Positions 1 through 4,750 of a DNA stretch of 5,038 nt are shown in pieces. Under the pieces are notes generated by a model. It was not told where the DNA came from. It worked only from the letters and a program-made list of their open reading frames with translations, and made no database searches. Positions within the stretch are counted from its first letter, which is position 1. Each line of letters begins with the position of its first letter. Position numbers and translations under genes: made by a program. Source of the DNA: Synergistaceae bacterium (GTDB lineage Bacteria > Synergistota > Synergistia > Synergistales > Aminobacteriaceae); contig JAFTBT010000016.1 in assembly GCA_017455085.1 (NCBI GenBank), forward strand, positions 1-5,038. Direction: 5' to 3'.

Positions 1-399
1 GACGGACTCTCCGCCAGGGACAGCAGGTACACTCTCCGTGACGGGCTCTCCGCCAGGGACATCAGGGACACTCTCCGTGATGGACTCTCCGTCAGGGACA
101 TCAGGCACACTTTCCGTGACGGGCTCTCCTTCAGGGACATCAGGGACACTCTCCGTGACGGGCTCTCCGTCAGGGACATCAGGGACACTCTCCGTGACGG
201 ACTCTCCGCCAGGGACAGCAGGAACACTTTCCATGACGGGCTCTCCGCCAGCGACATCAGGCACACTCTCCGTGATGGGCTCTCCGTCAGGGACATCAGG
301 CACACTCTCCGTGACGAACTCTCCGTCAGGGACATCAGGCACACTCTCCGTGACGGGCTCTCCGCCAACAACATCAGGCACACTTTCCGTGACGGACTC
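1..399. repeat. 39-bp tandem repeat array (left minisatellite), about 10 copies
   Basis: The unit recurs every 39 bp with no spacers. For example, CATCAGGCAC starts at 99, 255, 294, 333 and 372, always a multiple of 39 apart. Copies differ by a few substitutions and I see no indels, so the reading frame is kept throughout. The array continues past the left edge, so its copy number is unknown. It stops at about 399, leaving 81 bp of unique sequence before the htpG end. A period divisible by three and the absence of indels fit an in-frame coding repeat that can expand or contract. Confidence 0.95.
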
Positions 400-480
400 T
401 ACTACTGCTATATCTTCCTGCTTGGGCTCTTCAGGTTCGGGCTTCGGCCTATTCTTCAGGCCCGCTCGCAAAAACGGCAT
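1..480 (-). CDS. Acidic 13-residue tandem-repeat protein, N-terminal part (runs off left edge)
   Basis: I do not recognise this gene. On the minus strand an ATG three bases after the htpG stop (TAG GCT ATG) opens a frame that stays open for 160 codons to the window edge. Residues 1-27 are unique (MPFLRAGLKNRPKPEPEEPK, then QEDIAVV). From about residue 28 the protein is about ten copies of a 13-residue repeat with consensus ESVPDVPDGEPVT. Variation includes D/A at repeat position 5, D/G/E at position 8 and P/S/F at position 11. One Val codon (repeat position 3) appears as GTG, GTC, GTT and GTA. The product is acidic, Pro-rich, has no Cys and should be disordered. No signal peptide is visible at this start. 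GGGGGA lies 10 nt upstream, and coupling to htpG is plausible. The 39-bp period leaves four of six frames open, so openness alone proves little. I prefer this frame for its ATG, spacing and composition. Role unknown; a linker, stalk or surface spacer is only a guess. Confidence 0.6.
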   Translation of the reverse strand, partial: MPFLRAGLKNRPKPEPEEPKQEDIAVVESVTESVPDVVGGEPVTESVPDVPDGEFVTESVPDVPDGEPITESVPDVAGGEPVMESVPAVPGGESVTESVPDVPDGEPVTESVPDVPEGEPVTESVPDVPDGESITESVPDVPGGEPVTESVPAVPGGESV

Positions 481-483
481 AGC

Positions 484-2364
484 CTAATCGTCCCCCAGCG
501 CACTCATCATCAAGTCATCAATGCGCTTCACAAATCCCGCAGCATCCTCCGGCACAGCTCCCTCCAGAATAACAGACTGTTCATACAGCACCTTCACCAT
601 GTCCCCGACTCTCTCGTCTCCAGCTTCCGCCATCTTCAGCAGCTTATGCACAACAGGGTGACTCACACTCAGCTCCAGAACTCTCTTCTGTTCCGGGACA
701 TATTGCCCAGCCGCACGCAGCATCTTCTCCATCCGCAACGACATTCCGCCAGCAACATCCTTCAGGCACGCAGGCGAACTCGTCAGACTCAGCGACGGCC
801 TCACACTCTCCAGCTTATCGCCCAGAATCTCAAGCACTTTTTTCTTCAGCGGCTCAAATTCTGACTCGGACTCCTTGAGTTTCTCGTCATTAGCTTTCTT
901 CTCGTCGTCAGTAAATGCGCTCACGTTGTCGCTGGCAATGTTCAGCAGCTTCTTCATGTCCTCAGGCAAAACCCACTGCCCTTGCTGCAATATCACTTCA
1001 TCAACGGGATCCGTCAGCAATAACACTTCATAGCCTTTGCTGGTGAACTCCTCAAGTTTCGGCGACGCTCTCAACGCAGAAAGGTTATCCCTTCCCGCAA
1101 GGCAATATATCCCGGGCTGGTCAGGCTTCATTCTGGATTCATACTCTGCAAGTGTCGTCCAGTCCTCGCTGTTTGTCGTCCGGAAAAGCGCAAGCTCCAG
1201 AATATTCTTCACGTGTTCGGAGTCCTGCATTATGCCTTCTTTGAACACGCGCCCGAAAGCTGTCCAGAACTTTATGTATTTCTCCCTGTCCGATGCTAAT
1301 AGCTTCTTCAGTTCGGCGAAGACCTTTCTTTGTGTGCTGCGGCGTATGACTCTGATAATCGGCTCATCCTGCAAAATCTCTCGCGAAATGTTCAGCGGCA
1401 AGTCCTCAGAATCAACTACTCCACGAATAAACCGCATATATCCCGCTATAAGATCCTTGCAGTCGTTCATGATGAATACTCTGTTGATGTACAGGCTAAT
1501 TCCGCCGGATTCGGGGTTCATGAACAAGTCAAACGGTGCTTCACTCGGAATGAATAACAATCCTTTGAAGTTAGTGCTGCCTTCTGCGTTGATCTTGATG
1601 TGGGTTAATGGGTCTCTCCAGTCGTGAGTCAGGTGCTTGTAGAACTCTGTGTACTCTTCCTCCGTAATTTCGGAGTCTGGTCTCTGCCAGATGGCTTTGC
1701 GTGAATTTATGGTGCTGTCCTTGAAGACTATCGGCCAAGATATGAAGTCAGAATATTTCTCGATTATGCTCCTGATCGTCCACTCGTCAGAGTAATTCTT
1801 AACGTCAGAGTCTTTTGCATCAGAGTCATTCTGCCGGAGGTGCAGAGTCACTGTAGTGCCGCATTCTGTGCGCTGGTCTGCCTCACTAATCGTGTATGAG
1901 CCTTCACCGTCAGACTCGAACTTGTACGTCTCCGCAGTGCCTAGCTTGCGCGAAATCACTTCCACCCTGTCCGCGACCATGAACACCGAGTAAAACCCCA
2001 CCCCGAACTGCCCGATGAGCTCACTCTGCGTACTGGATTCTTTTGCTGCTTTCAGGAACTCCTTCGTGCCGGACTTCGCTATCGTCCCCAAGTACTGAAT
2101 CAGTTCGTCCCGAGTCATGCCTATTCCGTTGTCGCTGACTGTAAGAGTCTTTGCGTCGGGATCAACGGCTATCCTGATTTCGGGGTTCTGGTTTTCCGCA
2201 AGCTCTGAGTCCTTGAGGCACTCTATTCTTCGTTTGTCGAGGGCATCTGACGCGTTCGAGACCAGCTCACGCAAAAATATATCCTTGTTCGAATACACCG
2301 AGCTTATCATCATTTTCAGCATCTCGGCGGCTTCGGACTGGAAATAGAATTTTTCTTCACTCAT
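484..2364 (-). CDS. htpG: Molecular chaperone HtpG (bacterial Hsp90)
   Basis: This is a cytosolic ATP-dependent dimeric chaperone that remodels late folding intermediates. Its 626 residues match the usual length (E. coli about 624). The N-terminal GHKL ATPase domain shows the helix with E33, N37 and D41 (LRELVSNASDALDK), the DNGIGM loop at 78-83 with adenine-contacting D78, the lid glycine motif GQFGVGF at 118-124, and GTTVTLHL at 169-176. The middle domain carries the catalytic-arginine motif LPLNISREILQ (R328). A C-terminal dimerisation domain follows and ends at a natural position (FVKRIDDLMM). The ATG start gives the family-typical N-terminus just before FQSEAAEML. The Shine-Dalgarno is weak (GGA, 9 nt upstream). 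It lies 87 bp downstream of rpmF, behind a strong hairpin, so it is probably at least partly separate from the ackA cluster. I found no CIRCE inverted repeat or heat-shock-type promoter upstream. Confidence 0.98.
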   Translation of the reverse strand: MSEEKFYFQSEAAEMLKMMISSVYSNKDIFLRELVSNASDALDKRRIECLKDSELAENQNPEIRIAVDPDAKTLTVSDNGIGMTRDELIQYLGTIAKSGTKEFLKAAKESSTQSELIGQFGVGFYSVFMVADRVEVISRKLGTAETYKFESDGEGSYTISEADQRTECGTTVTLHLRQNDSDAKDSDVKNYSDEWTIRSIIEKYSDFISWPIVFKDSTINSRKAIWQRPDSEITEEEYTEFYKHLTHDWRDPLTHIKINAEGSTNFKGLLFIPSEAPFDLFMNPESGGISLYINRVFIMNDCKDLIAGYMRFIRGVVDSEDLPLNISREILQDEPIIRVIRRSTQRKVFAELKKLLASDREKYIKFWTAFGRVFKEGIMQDSEHVKNILELALFRTTNSEDWTTLAEYESRMKPDQPGIYCLAGRDNLSALRASPKLEEFTSKGYEVLLLTDPVDEVILQQGQWVLPEDMKKLLNIASDNVSAFTDDEKKANDEKLKESESEFEPLKKKVLEILGDKLESVRPSLSLTSSPACLKDVAGGMSLRMEKMLRAAGQYVPEQKRVLELSVSHPVVHKLLKMAEAGDERVGDMVKVLYEQSVILEGAVPEDAAGFVKRIDDLMMSALGDD

Positions 2365-2385
2365 AATTTTTCATCCATTAATCAC

Positions 2386-2421
2386 AAAACCGGAGACATG
2401 CATTCACACACATACCTCCGG
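2386..2421 (-). terminator. Hairpin between rpmF and htpG, probable intrinsic terminator
   Basis: On the minus strand the arms CCGGAGGTATGTGT and ATGCATGTCTCCGG enclose a GTGA tetraloop (2390-2421). That gives 14 consecutive pairs: six Watson-Crick at the base, then a mix containing four G-U wobbles. A short T4 tract follows, then GTG. Position after rpmF and the U-tract suggest termination of the ackA-DUF177-rpmF transcript. The T-tract is short, and the hairpin ends only 21-25 nt before the htpG ATG, so it could instead be a 5'-UTR element of htpG. Structure is seen directly; function is inferred. Confidence 0.6.
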
Positions 2422-2451
2422 CCTGCATAGTTCTTCCTTGATGACCAGAAT

Positions 2452-2652
2452 TTAGCCTGCTGCTTCGTCTGTCTTGACCTTCACAACCTGCCTGTTGCGA
2501 TAATACCCGCAGTTAGGGCACGCATGATGTACCAGCGTAACTTCTCCGCAATGAGGGCAGACCATAGTCTCGGGTGCGCTTAATGCTCCGAGCCAGTGAG
2601 CTTTTCTCTGTGAAGTTCTGGCATGTGATACTTTTCTCTTAGGTGTTGCCAT
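2452..2652 (-). CDS. rpmF: 50S ribosomal protein bL32, zinc-binding form
   Basis: This is a small protein of the large ribosomal subunit, 66 residues long. The N-terminus MATPKRKVSHARTSQRKAHW is typical of bL32: basic, with the conserved P-K-R-K and S-x-x-R features. A zinc ribbon follows, with C32-x2-C35 and C45-x2-C48 (CPHC...CPNCGYY). This is the four-cysteine (C+) form, so no zinc-independent variant is indicated here. A clear Shine-Dalgarno (AGGGGGAT) lies about 8 nt before the ATG. The gene starts 18 nt after the DUF177 stop, which implies co-transcription with it, the common arrangement for this pair. A strong hairpin follows downstream. The fatty-acid genes (plsX, fabH) that often follow rpmF are absent; htpG is next instead. 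Confidence 0.98.
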   Translation of the reverse strand: MATPKRKVSHARTSQRKAHWLGALSAPETMVCPHCGEVTLVHHACPNCGYYRNRQVVKVKTDEAAG

Positions 2653-2670
2653 GATTTATAATCCCCCTGA

Positions 2671-3246
2671 TTAGTCAGTAGTGAAATTCCGCAATGCCTC
2701 AAGTCTCGGGTCAATGTTCTCATTTTTGCAGGAACATTCACCTTCATTCAGATCCGCTCCGCAGTTCGGACACAATCCCTTGCAATCCTCACGGCATAGT
2801 ATTTTCGTGGGAATCAGGGTGTAAATGCTCTCCTCTATCTGCGGCATAACATCAAGCACACGCCCGAAATGTTCAATCTCTACGGGCATATACTCGTCAT
2901 CTTCAATTGTTTGAGGGTCTTGCGAACAATAAAGATACATTAATTCTCCGGATATTTCAAGACTCACGGCCTTGAGACACCGCGCGCATTCGGCCTCAAT
3001 CACTGCACTAACGCTCACTGCGGCCAAGAGCAGAGCTTCACTCTCCAGCCACCTCGCAGACACTTCCGCGTGAAAGCCTTCGGGGAAAACGAACTCCTGC
3101 CCCTCAAACTTGAGCAAACCTCCCGGAAAAGTCCACTGTGAGAAAATTTCTGTCTCTGTGTCATTTCTGGGAGGCAGTGTGATTAAAGCCTTGTTGTCCT
3201 GTGTGAAAATACTACGCAAAAGCGATTCTCTTCGTCTCGCGGGCAA
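2671..3246 (-). CDS. YceD/DUF177 family protein (large-ribosomal-RNA-linked, upstream of rpmF)
   Basis: This is a DUF177 (YceD) protein. The family is commonly encoded directly before rpmF and is linked to 23S rRNA accumulation; its exact biochemical role is not settled. From the start used here the product is 191 residues. The core shows CARC at 87-90. The C-terminal Cys cluster shows C151-x3-C155-x3-C159-x2-C162 (CREDCKGLCPNCGADLNEGE), then C171-x-C173 and IDPRLEAL at 179-186, a classic family ending and probably a metal site. No ATG or GTG is available before the core. The chosen start is TTG at 3246, the first codon after an in-frame TGA. It has GAGGAG 7 nt upstream and a 35-bp overlap with ackA. 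The alternative is TTG at 3219, overlapping the ackA end by only 8 bp but with a weaker ribosome site. The family call is firm; the start is not. Confidence 0.92.
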   Translation of the reverse strand: MPARRRESLLRSIFTQDNKALITLPPRNDTETEIFSQWTFPGGLLKFEGQEFVFPEGFHAEVSARWLESEALLLAAVSVSAVIEAECARCLKAVSLEISGELMYLYCSQDPQTIEDDEYMPVEIEHFGRVLDVMPQIEESIYTLIPTKILCREDCKGLCPNCGADLNEGECSCKNENIDPRLEALRNFTTD

Positions 3247-4408
3247 TCATAAGCTCCTCATTCGTGGGAACTACCATCACCGTAACTTTGGAGTCGTCCG
3301 TGCTGACTATAGCTTCTTTGCCACGTATATTATTCTTGGCCGGATCGATCTTCACGCCCATGAACTCCAGCTTTTTGCACACGCCCTCACGAGTCGCTGC
3401 ACTGTTTTCGCCGATTCCTGCCGTGAACACAATCACATCAAGCCCGCCCATCGCTACAGTGTATGCACCGATATACTTGCTGATTCCGTACTCCAGCATG
3501 TCAATAGCGAGTCTTGCGCGGTCATTGCCTTTTGCTGCTGCGTCCTCAACGTCACGTAAATCGCTGCTGACTCCGGAGATGCCCAGTAATCCGCTCTTCT
3601 TGTTCATGAAGTTGTTCATCTCGTCGGCTGAGTACTTGGTGATGTTCTGCACGAAAGGAACGCACGCAGGATCCATGTCTCCGGTTCTCGTCCCCATCAA
3701 CACGCCCGCAAGAGGGGTTAATCCCATTGAGGTATCGATGCATTTTCCGTTCTTGACTGCGGAGATTGAGCTTCCGTTACCGAGATGGCAGGTGATCATC
3801 TTGATGGACTCTATGGGTTTGCCGAGAATCTCTGCTGTTCTGAGCGCAACAAAGTGATGGCTCGTCCCGTGAGCTCCGTAGCGGCGAACTCTATGCGTCT
3901 CGTAGAACTCGTAAGGCAGTCCGTACATGTATGCGTAATCCGGCATAGTCTGGTGGAACGCTGTATCGAACACCACGACGTTCGGGAGTTTGGGCAGTGC
4001 GTGCTGTATGGCCTCGATTCCCATGATGTGGCCGGGGTTGTGCAGGGGTGCTAACGGAATGCACTGGCGGAGTCCGTCCATGACTTTGTCGTCAACGAGT
4101 ACTGACTCTTTGTAGAGATCTCCTCCGGAAACTATTCTGTGTCCTGCTGCTGCGATTTCGTCGAGCGAGTGCAATACGCCGTGATCTTTGTCGAGTAATG
4201 CATCAAGCACTAACTTCATAGCAACTTTGTGGTCTTTGATGGGGGTTTCTACTTTGAAGGGGTCTGCTCCGGTTTTGCGGTGGGTGAGGTTTGAGCCGTC
4301 AATGCCTATGCGGTCTACGAGTCCTTTTGCGGAAACTGATTCGTCTTCCATGTCGAATAACTGGTACTTGAGGGAGGAGCTTCCGCAGTTGATTACGAGA
4401 ATTTTCAC
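3212..4408 (-). CDS. ackA: Acetate kinase
   Basis: This enzyme catalyses acetyl phosphate + ADP to acetate + ATP (reversible), the ATP-yielding step of the phosphotransacetylase-AckA pathway in the cytosol. The 398-residue protein aligns without shifts to M. thermophila AckA numbering. It has N7 and the GSSSLK motif at 9-14, R91, H123 (PLHN), D148 (FDTAFHQT), catalytic H180 (HGTSH), N211 in HLGNGSS, P232, R241 and E384 (PTNEELMIARET). Two departures stand out. A179 replaces the acetate-pocket Phe (YGAHGTSH instead of YGFHGTSH). S94 replaces the usual His in GHRxxHGG. The start is GTG: an in-frame TGA lies only five codons upstream, and AGG sits 8 nt before the GTG. It is the first protein gene of a cluster with DUF177 and rpmF, preceded by a structured spacer and tRNA-Ser. 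No phosphotransacetylase gene is in the window. Confidence 0.97.
   Translation of the reverse strand: MKILVINCGSSSLKYQLFDMEDESVSAKGLVDRIGIDGSNLTHRKTGADPFKVETPIKDHKVAMKLVLDALLDKDHGVLHSLDEIAAAGHRIVSGGDLYKESVLVDDKVMDGLRQCIPLAPLHNPGHIMGIEAIQHALPKLPNVVVFDTAFHQTMPDYAYMYGLPYEFYETHRVRRYGAHGTSHHFVALRTAEILGKPIESIKMITCHLGNGSSISAVKNGKCIDTSMGLTPLAGVLMGTRTGDMDPACVPFVQNITKYSADEMNNFMNKKSGLLGISGVSSDLRDVEDAAAKGNDRARLAIDMLEYGISKYIGAYTVAMGGLDVIVFTAGIGENSAATREGVCKKLEFMGVKIDPAKNNIRGKEAIVSTDDSKVTVMVVPTNEELMIARETKRIAFA
3254..3259 (-). promoter_or_regulatory. Shine-Dalgarno GAGGAG for the TTG start of the DUF177 gene
   Basis: GAGGAG ends 7 nt before TTG 3246. It also encodes the conserved E384-E385 of AckA, so it may be present for AckA reasons alone. 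Its good spacing is nevertheless the main reason to prefer TTG 3246 over TTG 3219, and it would couple DUF177 translation to the end of ackA. Confidence 0.5.
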
Positions 4409-4422
4409 TATGAATACCTGCT

Positions 4423-4584
4423 TTCACAATAATAATAACGGCAAATAATACCTGCCTTTGAGTGAACTACCGTCCCTTGCGGTTTTGACGGTTTCCTAAT
4501 TCTACGAGGCTGCAACATAAATAAATCATGTTGTTTTATGGCCTCTCCAAAGGCGTAACTTCCCTGCGTTCCACAGGTAGAACG
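4423..4584 (-). promoter_or_regulatory. Structured spacer/leader between tRNA-Ser and ackA, no gene seen
   Basis: These bases hold no convincing ORF but contain several inverted repeats, here in minus-strand order. CGTTC/GAACG (4567-4584) overlaps an alternative CCTG/CAGG (4563-4577). GCCT/AGGC lies at 4541-4554. CAACATGA/TTATGTTG with a 5-nt loop is at 4513-4533. CCGTC/GACGG at 4470-4491 carries an inner CC-GCAA-GG, a GNRA tetraloop with an A4 bulge. TTCAC/GTGAA at 4423-4466 encloses GGCA/TGCC. The word GCAGGTATT occurs twice (4447-4455 and 4413-4421); the second copy is the ackA ribosome site. I do not recognise a known riboswitch or ncRNA consensus (c-di-GMP, THF, glycine, TPP, fluoride, SRP and tmRNA considered). 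It could be an ackA 5' leader or a small RNA. Individual short stems can arise by chance. Confidence 0.35.
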
Positions 4585-4594
4585 TAATAAAAAA

Positions 4595-4684
4595 TGGCGG
4601 AGACGTAGAGATTCGAACTCTAGGAACGGCAAGCCGCTCAGTTGATTTCGAGTCAACCGCCTTCGACCACTCGGCCACGTCTCC
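4595..4684 (-). tRNA. tRNA-Ser, anticodon CGA (reads UCG)
   Basis: This is a complete 90-nt class II tRNA. The acceptor stem GGAGACG pairs with CGTCTCC, followed by discriminator G and an encoded CCA. The D arm contains GGCCGAGTGGTCGAAGGC. The anticodon stem GTTGA/TCAAC encloses loop CTCGAAA, with anticodon CGA at 4648-4650. A long variable arm (AGCGG-CTTG-CCGTT) identifies serine. The T arm is TAGAG-TTCGAAT-CTCTA. A T6 run begins directly after CCA. An apparent 92-codon minus-strand ORF over this gene (beginning METWPSGRRR) is the familiar spurious translation of a tRNA-Ser and is not a protein gene. Confidence 0.98.
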
Positions 4685-4720
4685 ACGAAAATATATTGTT
4701 GTTGTGTGAAAAGTATAGTA

Positions 4721-4750
4721 ATTATAACCGCGTATTAATCACGTTGTCAA
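4721..4750 (-). promoter_or_regulatory. Consensus sigma-70 promoter for tRNA-Ser
   Basis: The minus strand has TTGACA (4750-4745), an 18-bp spacer and TATAAT (4726-4721). Both hexamers match the consensus perfectly. Initiation would fall near 4714, giving a tRNA 5' leader of roughly 30 nt for RNase P to remove. The -35 box lies inside the first unit of the 40-bp repeat array, where that unit differs from its sisters. Confidence 0.88.

Noticed and set aside
1..487. Plus-strand repeat ORF (SPSGTSGTLSVTG repeats, open from the left edge)
   Set aside because: It could be the 3' end of a gene entering from the left. However, its apparent GTG start is just a repeat codon, it converges on htpG with a 4-bp overlap, and its tail (SSCLGSSGSGFGLFFRPARK) is not a recognisable sorting or membrane anchor. 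The minus-strand reading explains the region better. Not fully excluded.
646..2347. Plus-strand ORFs antisense to htpG
   Set aside because: They are shadows of the htpG coding frame with no family features.
2382..2417. Cys-containing 11-residue leader peptide (MCVNACLRFCD) within the hairpin before htpG
   Set aside because: Its ATG lies only 1 nt after GGAGG, too close for a normal ribosome site, and an 11-codon ORF is not significant without conservation.
2365..2451. CIRCE element or sigma-32 promoter for htpG
   Set aside because: No GCACTC/GAGTGC inverted repeat and no CTTGAA...CCCCAT-like match; only the hairpin stands out.
3110..4448. Plus- and minus-strand ORFs overlapping ackA and DUF177 in other frames
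   Set aside because: They are shadows of clearly recognised genes.
4513..4540. Plus-strand terminator (CAACATAA...TTATGTTG-like stem followed by TTTT)
   Set aside because: The stem is AT-rich with a wobble, and no plus-strand transcript is expected here; treated as part of the ackA leader.
4409..4594. Known riboswitch or housekeeping ncRNA (SRP RNA, tmRNA, RNase P, glycine, THF or c-di-GMP classes)
   Set aside because: None of the conserved signature strings I know for these classes is present.
4408..4686. Minus-strand 92-codon ORF (METWPSGRRR...)
   Set aside because: It is a translation of tRNA-Ser and the noncoding spacer, a well-known artefact.
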